DNA of 15,579 nucleotides, from positions 1 to 15,579 of the forward strand of contig CAMPKU010000091.1 of the NCBI GenBank assembly GCA_946887385.1, written 5' to 3'. Shown piece by piece: positions 7,324 to 14,336 of this stretch. The DNA is from an uncultured Gammaproteobacteria bacterium. GTDB taxonomy: Bacteria > Pseudomonadota > Gammaproteobacteria > Rariloculales > Rariloculaceae. A program made the position numbers and the translations under genes. The stretch's first letter is position 1, and every line of letters starts with the position of its first letter. A model generated the notes under the pieces. It did not search any database and was not told where the DNA came from. It saw nothing but the letters and a program-made list of their open reading frames with translations.

Positions 7324-8610
7324 ATGTTCATCACGAAGAAGCATGTTTCTCGTCGCACGGTGCTGAAGGGTGCGGGAGCGGCCATCGCGCTGCCGCTGCT
7401 CGACGCCATGAACCCCGCGGGGGTGGCTTGGGCCCAAACGGCGGCGGGCAAGATTCCCCACCGGCTCGCCTTCGTCGGTTTCCCGCACGGCGCCGTGATG
7501 CGGCACTTCAAGCCGGAGCAAACGGGCCGCGACTACACGATGACGAAAATTTTGGAGCCGCTGGCGCCGTACCGCGAGCACATGACGATCGTCACGGGCT
7601 TGCGCAACAAACCGGCCGAGAGCCCCGAGCCGCACGAGTTCATCGAGCGCACTTGGCTGTCGTGCGTGTCGCCGAAGGAAGCCGGCGTCATCGGGCCCGA
7701 GGCGGGCGTTACGGCCGACCAATTTGCGGCGCGGCACATCGGTCAGGAGACGCGCGTGCCGTCGCTCGAGCTCACCACGTCGCAGCGCGGCGCGCAGCTT
7801 GCGTGGCGCACGCCGACGCAGTCGCTGCCGCAGGAGGGGAACCCGCGCAATGTGTTCTATCGGCTGTTCGGCCAGGGCGATACCGAGGCCGAGCGCGCCA
7901 CGATCCTCGCCGAGACGGGCAGCATTCTCGATCGCGTGATGGAACAGGCGCGCGGCCTGCAGGCGAAGCTCGGCGGCCAAGACCGCGCCGCCGTCGGCGT
8001 GTATCTCGACTCCGTGCGCGAGATCGAGCGCCGCGTACAGATGGCCTCGGAGCAAGACACCAGCCACCTCGATATCCCCGAGGCGCCCATCGGCGTGCCG
8101 AACGACCTCGACGCCCACTTCGCGTTGATGTTCGACCTGATGGCGCTGGCGTTCCAGGCGGACCTTACGCGCGTGATCACGTTCTCCATGGATCGCGAAG
8201 CGAGCATGCGCACGTATAGCAACTTGAGTATCTCCGAAGCGTTCCATCCGCTCTCGCATCACGCCAACGATCCCGGCAAGCAAGACCGCCTCGCCGTGAT
8301 CCAGAACTACCACACGAAGGTGTTCGCGCGTTTCATCGATCGTATGGTGAAGACGCCGGAAGGCGACGGCTCGCTGCTCGATCACTCGATGGTGCTCTAC
8401 GGCAGCAACATGGCCGACAGTAACCGTCACAACAACGACCCGCTGCCGTCGGCGATCTTGGGTCACGCGCACGGCCGCATCAAAGGCGGTCAGCACGTGA
8501 GTTACCCGCAGGACTCGAAGCACTCGAACTTGCTGCTCACGTTGCTCGAGCGCACGCAGATCCCGGTCGAATCGATCGGCGACAGCGACAACACGTTGTC
8601 CGAGGTGTAA
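7324..8610 (+). CDS. Tat-exported DUF1552 protein
   Basis: This 428-residue protein is of the DUF1552 family, the regular genomic partner of DUF1592-type cytochromes. The family resembles DUF1501 and the alkaline phosphatase/sulfatase-like fold, but no reaction is known. SRRTVLKG (residues 9-16), a hydrophobic run and AWAQ near residue 37 form a clear twin-arginine signal. The diagnostic HPLSHH motif (308-313) fits the family's HxxSHH signature, and YGSNMADSNRHNN and LGHAHGRIKGG follow. These His-rich motifs suggest metal binding, which is inference. The start is certain: ATG 7324 has AGGAG at 7311-7315, overlapping the TAG of the upstream gene. The two are 11 nt apart and likely coupled. Unlike its partner it has no CxxCH, so any electron transfer would be done by neighbours. 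Confidence 0.93.
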   Translation: MFITKKHVSRRTVLKGAGAAIALPLLDAMNPAGVAWAQTAAGKIPHRLAFVGFPHGAVMRHFKPEQTGRDYTMTKILEPLAPYREHMTIVTGLRNKPAESPEPHEFIERTWLSCVSPKEAGVIGPEAGVTADQFAARHIGQETRVPSLELTTSQRGAQLAWRTPTQSLPQEGNPRNVFYRLFGQGDTEAERATILAETGSILDRVMEQARGLQAKLGGQDRAAVGVYLDSVREIERRVQMASEQDTSHLDIPEAPIGVPNDLDAHFALMFDLMALAFQADLTRVITFSMDREASMRTYSNLSISEAFHPLSHHANDPGKQDRLAVIQNYHTKVFARFIDRMVKTPEGDGSLLDHSMVLYGSNMADSNRHNNDPLPSAILGHAHGRIKGGQHVSYPQDSKHSNLLLTLLERTQIPVESIGDSDNTLSEV

Positions 8611-8613
8611 GTC

Positions 8614-10242
8614 ATGGCAGCGCGGTTGGCCGTTCTTGCGTTGGCCCTCATCGGTACGGCAAGCGCGATCGCCGCCGAGCAGTCGTTGCTCGAGGCGGCC
8701 GAGGCCGGCGACCGCAGCGCGGCGCTGGCCGCCCTCACGGCGGGCGGCGATGTCGACGCACGAGCCGCGGACGGCACCACGGCGCTGATCTGGGCTGCAT
8801 ACAACGCCGATGCCGAGCTCGTCGCGCGCTTGCTCGACGCCGGCGCGGATCCGAACGCACAGAACGAGTTCGGCACCTCGGCGCTCGCCGAGGCCGCAAT
8901 CGGCGGCTACACCGACGTGATCGCCGCGCTGCTCAAAGGCGGTGCCGACGCCGACTTGCCGAACCCCGAAGGCGAGACGCCGCTGATGGCCATTGCGCGC
9001 ACCGGCAACGTCGAGGCGGCCACGCTGCTGCTCGACGCCGGCGCCGACGTCAACGCCATCGAGGCGTGGGGCCAGCAAAGCGCGCTCATGTGGGCCGCGG
9101 CACAGCATCAGCCCGAGATGATCAAGCTGCTGATCTCGCGCGGCGCAAATGTCGACGCGCGCGGCGCCGTGCGCAATTGGGAACGCAAAGTCATCAAGGA
9201 GCCGCGGCCGAAGGACATGAACCAGGGCGGCTTCACGCCGCTGCTCTACGCGGCGCGCGAAGGCTGCATTGCGTGCGCGAAGGAGCTCGTCGCCGGCGGC
9301 GCCGATCTGAACTTGCCGGACCCGCACCGCGTGACGCCGCTCGTCATGGCGCTCTTGAATTTGCACTTCGACCTCGCCGTGTATCTCATCGAAGCCGGCG
9401 CCGACGTCAACAAGTGGGACTTGTACGGCCGTTCGCCGCTCTACATGGCGGCCGACACGAGCACGCTGCCCGTGATGGGCAACGGCAACATGGTGGTGCT
9501 GCCGAGCGCGGACTCGCACACGGCGCTCGACGTCGGGCGGCTGCTGCTCGAGAAGGGCGCCAACGTCAACGCGCGCTTGAAGCGCCGCCCGCCGTACCGC
9601 AACGTGCCGCAAGACCGCGGCGGCGACTCGATCTTGTCGCAGGGCGCCACGGCGCTGTTACGCGCTGCGCGCGCCGGCGATACCCCGTTCGTGAAGCTCT
9701 TGCTCGAGCACGGCGCGCTCGTCGATCTGCCGAGCAATCAGGGTGTCACGCCGCTGATGGCCGCGGCCGGCGTGGAATACGGCTTGCGCGTCACGCGCGG
9801 CCGCAATCGCACGGACGAAGGCGTGCTGTCCACGATGCGCGCGCTGCTCGATGCCGGCGCCGACATCAACGCGAAGATGCTGATGGAGCCGCGCGGCGAG
9901 TCCGCCGCGCACCTGCTCGTGATCGAGCAGCGACTGAGCGACTTCAGCTACGACTATCGCGGCCGGCAAGTGCCGAGCGTGCGCGCCAAGCCGCACCGCA
10001 CGGCGCTGCACGGCGCCGCGATGAAGGGCTTCACGCCGTTCGTGAAATTCCTCGCCGAGAACGGCGCCGACCTCTACGCGACGGACGCGAACGGCGCCAC
10101 GGCGCTCGACCTGGCCGAAGGCAACTACAACGAGCCGTTCCTGCGCCAGGCCGCCGAGCCGCACGCCGAAACCGCGGCCGTGTTGCGCGAGATCATGGCG
10201 GCGAACCCGCCGCCCGCACAGCTCTCGAGCGCCGCTCGCTAG
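8614..10242 (+). CDS. Exported ankyrin-repeat protein
   Basis: This 542-residue protein has a standard signal peptide (about 1-21, ending near ASAIAA) and is otherwise nearly all ankyrin repeats. I count about eleven to twelve, from SLLEAAEAGD near residue 26 to GATALDLAEG near 497, with repeated consensus pieces such as LLDAGADVNA and TPLMAIARTG. At least four repeats are split by unusual insertions: about 188-205 (WERKVIKEPRPKD), 285-305 (around VMGNGNMVVLP), 326-345 (around RRPPYRNVPQD) and 440-462 (around LSDFSYDYRGRQ). A CIAC pair (Cys218/Cys221) in repeat six could form a disulfide or bind metal; it lacks the haem-site histidine. Ankyrin arrays bind proteins, so it is probably a periplasmic scaffold or chaperone for the DUF1592/DUF1552 pair. 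ATG 8614 follows the upstream stop by 3 nt, with GAGGTG at 8602-8607, implying coupled translation. Its DNA repeats reflect the protein repeats. Confidence 0.92.
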   Translation: MAARLAVLALALIGTASAIAAEQSLLEAAEAGDRSAALAALTAGGDVDARAADGTTALIWAAYNADAELVARLLDAGADPNAQNEFGTSALAEAAIGGYTDVIAALLKGGADADLPNPEGETPLMAIARTGNVEAATLLLDAGADVNAIEAWGQQSALMWAAAQHQPEMIKLLISRGANVDARGAVRNWERKVIKEPRPKDMNQGGFTPLLYAAREGCIACAKELVAGGADLNLPDPHRVTPLVMALLNLHFDLAVYLIEAGADVNKWDLYGRSPLYMAADTSTLPVMGNGNMVVLPSADSHTALDVGRLLLEKGANVNARLKRRPPYRNVPQDRGGDSILSQGATALLRAARAGDTPFVKLLLEHGALVDLPSNQGVTPLMAAAGVEYGLRVTRGRNRTDEGVLSTMRALLDAGADINAKMLMEPRGESAAHLLVIEQRLSDFSYDYRGRQVPSVRAKPHRTALHGAAMKGFTPFVKFLAENGADLYATDANGATALDLAEGNYNEPFLRQAAEPHAETAAVLREIMAANPPPAQLSSAAR

Positions 10243-10309
10243 GCGCCGTGCCTCATCGCGGCGTTCCGGAGCCGATCCTCGTAAGGGGTCCTCCGGGGAC
10301 GCCGGTCGT

Positions 10310-12751
10310 ATGAGGGAGCCGCTCGTCGACTGCAGGCTAGCGCTACGCCTCTATTCGCGGACGCCGGCTTCGAGCCTGATGGCGGTCGCGGTCCTCGCTG
10401 TCGGCATCGCGTTCGTGAGCGCCTTGTGGTCGCTCTACGCCGATCTCGTGCTCAAGCCCTTTCAGGGCATTCAGGACAGCCATGACCTCGTGACCCTCGC
10501 GCCCGCGGACGAAGTGCCGACGGTTCCCTTCGACTTGACCGAGCTGTTGTCACAGGAGGTCACTTCGCTGGAGACGGCCGTCGGCATCGGTCACCTGCCC
10601 AACTTCCCTATCGGACGCAATGGGGAGACTGTGACGGTCGAGTTTGCGTCGCGCGGATTCTTCGATGGCATGCGCCCTGAGCTCGCACTGGGAAGGGGTT
10701 TCGAGGCCACCGAGCACGATCGCTACGCCGAGCCAGTGGTCGTGATCTCGGATCGCTATTGGCGGGGGAAGTATGACAGCGATCCCGCGGTGCTCGGCGA
10801 GACGATCGAGCTCGTCGGGCCACCATGGGCCGAGGGAGGTTCCGCACCCACCGACTTTCGCATCGTCGGCGTCATGGCGCGCGAGATGCGAGGCATGACG
10901 GGCGACGACATCGACGTATGGGCGCCGGTCGAACGGATCCTGCCATTCATCGCACCCGGCGATTACGAGCAGGCGCGCGCAGGATTGTATCTGCAGAGCT
11001 TCGGGCGCTTGCGGCGGGGCGCCACGGTCAACACGCTCGTCCGCGAGATGCGGGGTCGATACGACGAATACAAAAAAGCGAAAGGCATCTCGCCAAGCTC
11101 CCGCATCGATGTCGTAAGCGGGGTCGTTCGCGATATTGCTGTGCATCGCGATGCGCAGCGGCAATTGAGGCTGTTCCTGGGAGCAAGTGTTCTGCTCGCG
11201 TTGGTCGCGGCCGCAAATACCAGCCTGTTCCTGCTTGCACGGGCGCCCGCTCGACGGCGTGAGCTTGCGATACGGGTGTCGCTCGGTGCGCCGCTGGCGA
11301 GACTCGCGCGGCAATTGCTGAGTGAGGCGGCCTTGCTCGTCGCCGCCGGCGCCTTGCTCGGTTTGCTGATCAGCGCCTGGCTGGCGACTTTTGTGCGTAG
11401 CCTCGCCTTCCTGAGCGGCGTCACATGGAACGACGTCACGCTGTTCGACTGGCGCGTGCTCGGCTTTGTCGGGGTCTTCCTGGTAGTACTGACGCTGGTC
11501 GTCTCGGTTGCGCCGATCTTGGCGCTCAAGCGTGTCACGTTGGCACCGTTGAGCCGCCTCGGCGCAGTCCGCGTGACGCTCTGGCAGCAGCTTGCGGGAA
11601 GCGTGCAGATTGCGACCGCCGGCATGCTGGGCGGAGCCGCCATTGCTTTCGTGTGGTTTCTCGTCCCGATCGTTTTCGGTGATCCGGGTTACAGAGTCGA
11701 GAATCGACATGGCGTGGTCTTCCTCTCCTCCGCTTTTCTCGAACGGCTCAGCGGCAGGACGACGACGCGCTCACTCGAAAGCGGCGTCATCACCGCCGCA
11801 CATGAGCGCGAGGTCATCGAAGCATTGCCGGGCGTGCACGGGGTTACCCTGAGCATCCTTGTGCCCGGCTGGCAAGCCTCGCTCGAGAAGCGCCAGATTC
11901 CTGATCCAGGAGATCCGTCCCGAGAGGTCACGATCGGCTATACGCAGATCGACAGCCAGTTCGTCAGCGTGCTGGGTCTTGAGTTGCTGCATGGTCGCGT
12001 TCCGACCGACGACGAGATTGGCGCATCCCTCGTAAATCGGGCCTTGGCTCGTCGCTTTTTCGGGCGCGATGACGTCGTTGGTGAACGCCTCGAGATTGCA
12101 CCCGCTACGGCTCCAACCGAGATCGTTGGCGTGCTCGAGGATCTGTCCTTTTTGCACCCCGCCGCCGACGTCGAACCCACTGTGTTCAGGAATCTACCGC
12201 CTGCTCCGAACGTCGCGCGCGGCGTCATCGAGAGCTCGCTGGGAGCGGCTGAGTTGCAACGGCAATTGCAAGCTCGGTTCGATTCGGGCGAGCTCCAGCT
12301 TGGGCGTGCGAACATCGTCAGGCCGCTCGCGGAGCTAAGGGAACTTGAGATCGCACCGGACAGGGCCCGCGGCCTGCTGACGCTCGGCACCGCTGTTCTT
12401 GTTGTCGTATTGGCAGCTTTCGGCTTCTACGGCATGCAACACTTTCTAGTGAGTGCGGGGCGTCACGAGTACGCCATCCGCATCGCGCTAGGCGCGACAC
12501 CCGGGGCGCTCATCCGACTCGTGCTTCGACGCGGACTGATGCTCGGTTTGCCGGGACTTGTTCTTGGCGCACCGCTCGCGTTCATCGCAGTGGCGTGGCT
12601 GCGTGATCGTTTCCTTTCGCAGCAGATTTCACCCGCGGCTGTCGCCATCGGCGTCGTTCTAGGCCTGGCGTTGCTGACGATAGTCGCGAGCCTGGGCCCC
12701 GCGTACCTGGCGCGGCGCGCGGATCCTGCATTGGCGCTGCGCAACGAGTGA
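10310..12751 (+). CDS. Orphan ABC-type permease, MacB/FtsX class (ADOP-like)
   Basis: This 813-residue inner-membrane protein has the duplicated MacB/FtsX architecture. TM1 (about 22-44) is followed by a periplasmic MacB-type core domain (about 50-280) and three helices (about 286-306, 336-363, 381-406). A second unit repeats this: TM5 (428-452), a periplasmic domain (about 455-680), and helices at about 686-712, 733-763 and 776-801. The cytoplasmic turn motifs RRRELAIRVSLGA and HEYAIRIALGATPG occur once per half, as in FtsX domains. Eight helices in one chain without an ATPase domain matches the acidobacterial duplicated orphan permease type. No ATPase gene is adjacent, so it must borrow one or act otherwise. 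Such proteins are linked to mechanotransmission or export of peptides, lipoproteins or drugs; the cargo here is unknown. ATG 10310 has only a weak upstream GGGGA. It lies 67 nt after the ankyrin gene and may be a separate unit. Confidence 0.9.
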   Translation: MREPLVDCRLALRLYSRTPASSLMAVAVLAVGIAFVSALWSLYADLVLKPFQGIQDSHDLVTLAPADEVPTVPFDLTELLSQEVTSLETAVGIGHLPNFPIGRNGETVTVEFASRGFFDGMRPELALGRGFEATEHDRYAEPVVVISDRYWRGKYDSDPAVLGETIELVGPPWAEGGSAPTDFRIVGVMAREMRGMTGDDIDVWAPVERILPFIAPGDYEQARAGLYLQSFGRLRRGATVNTLVREMRGRYDEYKKAKGISPSSRIDVVSGVVRDIAVHRDAQRQLRLFLGASVLLALVAAANTSLFLLARAPARRRELAIRVSLGAPLARLARQLLSEAALLVAAGALLGLLISAWLATFVRSLAFLSGVTWNDVTLFDWRVLGFVGVFLVVLTLVVSVAPILALKRVTLAPLSRLGAVRVTLWQQLAGSVQIATAGMLGGAAIAFVWFLVPIVFGDPGYRVENRHGVVFLSSAFLERLSGRTTTRSLESGVITAAHEREVIEALPGVHGVTLSILVPGWQASLEKRQIPDPGDPSREVTIGYTQIDSQFVSVLGLELLHGRVPTDDEIGASLVNRALARRFFGRDDVVGERLEIAPATAPTEIVGVLEDLSFLHPAADVEPTVFRNLPPAPNVARGVIESSLGAAELQRQLQARFDSGELQLGRANIVRPLAELRELEIAPDRARGLLTLGTAVLVVVLAAFGFYGMQHFLVSAGRHEYAIRIALGATPGALIRLVLRRGLMLGLPGLVLGAPLAFIAVAWLRDRFLSQQISPAAVAIGVVLGLALLTIVASLGPAYLARRADPALALRNE

Positions 12752-12927
12752 AACGCTTTCGTTCGAGGGAGAGGCGCTCGCGCCGCTATTTGCGACGCCG
12801 CTCCAGCAGTTCGTCGAGCTCACGATCCGTGGACCGCTGATTCTCATGGAAACGCTTCAATTCGAAGCTCGCCGCAGGTTGGTTCGCGCGCGCAGCATGC
12901 CGTGGAATACCAAGGCGGTTAGGGCAC
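12752..12927. other. Intergenic region with weak hairpin and possible gene remnant
   Basis: A small GC hairpin (GGCG at 12773-12776 with CGCC at 12781-12784) is followed only by TATTT, so it is at best a weak terminator for the permease gene. On the minus strand, about 12880 down to the TAG ending at 12786, the translation is a charged, helix-like tail (FELKRFHENQRSTDRELDEL, then LERRRK) with no plausible start of its own. It looks like the end of a lost gene, or is chance. A plus-strand frame from 12846 is also open but unconvincing. Confidence 0.3.
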
Positions 12928-13161
12928 GTGTATTTCGAGCTCATCGGTGCCATAGGCGACATCGAGACTATTGCTGTCGGCGCTTCGATCCGCGAGCTGG
13001 CGCGGCTGCGAGCGCGGCACGGTGTCGGTCGCTGGCGGAAGCGTAAGGGCGTCGCCATGGTCAGAGTCGCCGGTGGCGGAGTGAGGAAGGCCGAGCTACA
13101 TTGGTACGAAGCCCATGGCATCGGGCGCCGCAAATTGAAGATCAAGCGCTTTCTGGATTAA
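12928..13161 (+). CDS. Small basic protein of unknown function (HWYEAHGIGR family)
   Basis: This gene encodes 77 residues starting at GTG 12928, with TTAGGG just upstream. It has a well-formed pattern: a short beta-like start FELIGAIGDIETIAVG, a helix SIRELARLRARHG, a basic patch GRWRKRKG, a strand VAMVRVAGG, and a conserved-looking C-terminus HWYEAHGIGRRKLKIKRFL. From memory, small uncharacterised bacterial proteins share this ending, and they tend to sit next to a second small protein like the one that follows; I cannot check this. It has no signal peptide or membrane segment and is strongly basic, so binding to nucleic acid or an acidic partner is possible. The next gene begins 5 nt after its stop, so the two form a bicistron. 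A toxin-antitoxin-like role is conceivable only by layout. No function should be assigned. Confidence 0.75.
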   Translation: MYFELIGAIGDIETIAVGASIRELARLRARHGVGRWRKRKGVAMVRVAGGGVRKAELHWYEAHGIGRRKLKIKRFLD

Positions 13162-13166
13162 GCCAA

Positions 13167-13406
13167 ATGGCCACGAATGTCGCAACGCGTTTCGTGATCT
13201 GCCTCGACGATCGGGGATGCGAGGATCTTCAGAAGGGGAAGGTCTACGTTGTGATTGGTGACCGAAGCGCAGCGCGCGACAAGTACTTGCGCGTCGTCGA
13301 TGACTCGGGCGAGGACTACCTGTACCCCCAAGCGCTTTTTGCGTACGTCACGTTACCGCGCGAGGCGCGCGCAGCCTTGCTCGACGAACCCCAAACGGGC
13401 CGCTAG
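13167..13406 (+). CDS. Small acidic protein of unknown function, partner of the preceding gene
   Basis: This gene encodes 79 residues from ATG 13167. The frame is open 22 codons further up (GTG-like start at 13101), but that part overlaps the preceding gene and lacks character. The pattern is compact and beta-rich: RFVICLDDRG, then KGKVYVVIGD, then KYLRVVDDSGEDYLYP and FAYVTLP, ending in a short helix. This suggests an SH3-like small barrel. From memory the DxSGEDYLYP segment recurs in small bacterial proteins that neighbour the HWYEAHGIGR family; that is unverified. It is acidic where its partner is basic, so a complex is a reasonable guess. No Shine-Dalgarno is visible, so translation probably depends on the upstream gene. 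It converges with the DUF4159 gene, 95 nt away. Confidence 0.75.
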   Translation: MATNVATRFVICLDDRGCEDLQKGKVYVVIGDRSAARDKYLRVVDDSGEDYLYPQALFAYVTLPREARAALLDEPQTGR

Positions 13407-13501
13407 AAAATCCGCGATGTGAATCGGCTGACGCGGCAGGATCTCCCTTCGCGTTTCCTTCCGCGTCGAAGATCTCGAACAGCTCGTCGCGCGTCGCCAG
13501 C
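13407..13501. other. Convergent intergenic region, possible decayed coding remnant
   Basis: No intact gene fits here. On the minus strand, immediately after the DUF4159 stop codon, one frame reads LATRDELFEIFDAEGN and the neighbouring frame continues REILPRQPIHIADFLAARLG. This resembles a protein N-terminus broken by a frameshift, but no start codon is available. An inverted repeat (ACGCGG near 13429, CCGCGT near 13468) is too far apart to be a convincing terminator. It may be a relic or chance. Confidence 0.25.
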
Positions 13502-14326
13502 TCAGTGCGTGAGCGAATACACGGCGATGTTCACGCCGATGCGCAATCCCAGGTTCGCGGCTTCGGCCGGGTAGCGCGGGTCGTCGGCCCACTGCCATGA
13601 GTCCGCCACGTCGTTGTTGAAGGCGATCAGCGCCATCAGCCGCCCGTCGTCGTCCTCGATGCCGCGCCAGCGTGGTGTTCGTCCGTCGCCGAGATAGCCG
13701 CCGCCGCCGCGGTACAGCGAGTTCATGTTCGGTATTTGCACGGTCGTCATCGCGGGTATGTCGTAGACCGTGTGAAAGACGGGGTGGTCGTCCGTGAGAT
13801 CGATGATCGGGCGCTCCGGAAAGATGCGCCGCATGCCCTCCTGGAAGCCCACCCACGAGTCCGAGCCGAAAAAGCTGTCGGCGAACAGGAAACCGCCGCG
13901 CAAAAGATACGTGCGAAGCGCGAGCACTTGCTCGTCGGTGAGATCCCAGTAGCCTGCAAGGCCCACCATCAGGAACGGCCAGTCGTAAATGTCGTTGCCG
14001 TCGTTCGGGTTCACGGGCTGCTCCACGGAGCGCACGTCGGTGCGCGTGAAGCGGCGCAGCACCTCGGCGAGCTTGCGATCGCCGCGCGGGTAGTCGACGG
14101 CCCAGCTCGTGCCGCCTTGTTCCCAGCCGCCGCCGAAAAACCCGCGATACGAGGGGTACATGAGCCGGCCCACGACGAACTCGCCGGGCACCTGGTAGTC
14201 CGGCGGCAGGTCGGTGTCCGCTTGCCCCTCGAAGCTCAAGTACACGCGAAACGGCTGCTCGGCGTACGCCGCGAACGCGAGCAACGTTAGCGACAAGAGT
14301 ACGGTGCGGCGAGCCCAGCGTGGCAT
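13502..14326 (-). CDS. Exported DUF4159-domain protein
   Basis: This 274-residue protein begins with a clear signal peptide (MPRWARRTVLLSLTLLAFAA, cleavage after AYA, residue 22). The mature part fits DUF4159: an N-terminal RVYLSFEGQAD region, YDWPFLMVGLAGYWDLTDEQ and LRTYLLRGGFLFADSFFGSD, then FPERPIIDLTDDHPVFH and YDIP. The family is glutamine-amidotransferase-like in fold, its function is unknown, and it is often found with exported or membrane proteins of aerotolerance-like operons; none of those is visible here. ATG 14326 is preferred over the TTG at 14356, because it puts the charged n-region at the start and lies 10 nt after the amidohydrolase stop (14337-14339). The two genes are thus co-transcribed on the minus strand. 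Its role next to the amidohydrolase is not known. Confidence 0.88.
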   Translation of the reverse strand: MPRWARRTVLLSLTLLAFAAYAEQPFRVYLSFEGQADTDLPPDYQVPGEFVVGRLMYPSYRGFFGGGWEQGGTSWAVDYPRGDRKLAEVLRRFTRTDVRSVEQPVNPNDGNDIYDWPFLMVGLAGYWDLTDEQVLALRTYLLRGGFLFADSFFGSDSWVGFQEGMRRIFPERPIIDLTDDHPVFHTVYDIPAMTTVQIPNMNSLYRGGGGYLGDGRTPRWRGIEDDDGRLMALIAFNNDVADSWQWADDPRYPAEAANLGLRIGVNIAVYSLTH

Positions 14327-14336
14327 CGGCGTTCCG

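Noticed and set aside
9265..9276. CIAC in the ankyrin protein as a haem c site
   Set aside because: The pair is followed by Ala-Lys, not His, so it is not a CxxCH site.
7204..9612. 802-codon minus-strand open frame
   Set aside because: It lies antisense to the DUF1552 and ankyrin genes, both firmly identified. Its translation is Arg/His/Ala/Val-rich, with repeats that mirror the ankyrin repeats, as expected from the antisense frame of GC-rich codons.
10550..11710. 386-codon minus-strand open frame
   Set aside because: It is antisense to the permease; the plus strand has clear helices and MacB/FtsX motifs.
12773..12791. GC hairpin after the permease as a terminator
   Set aside because: The stem is only about 4 bp and lacks a proper T-run.
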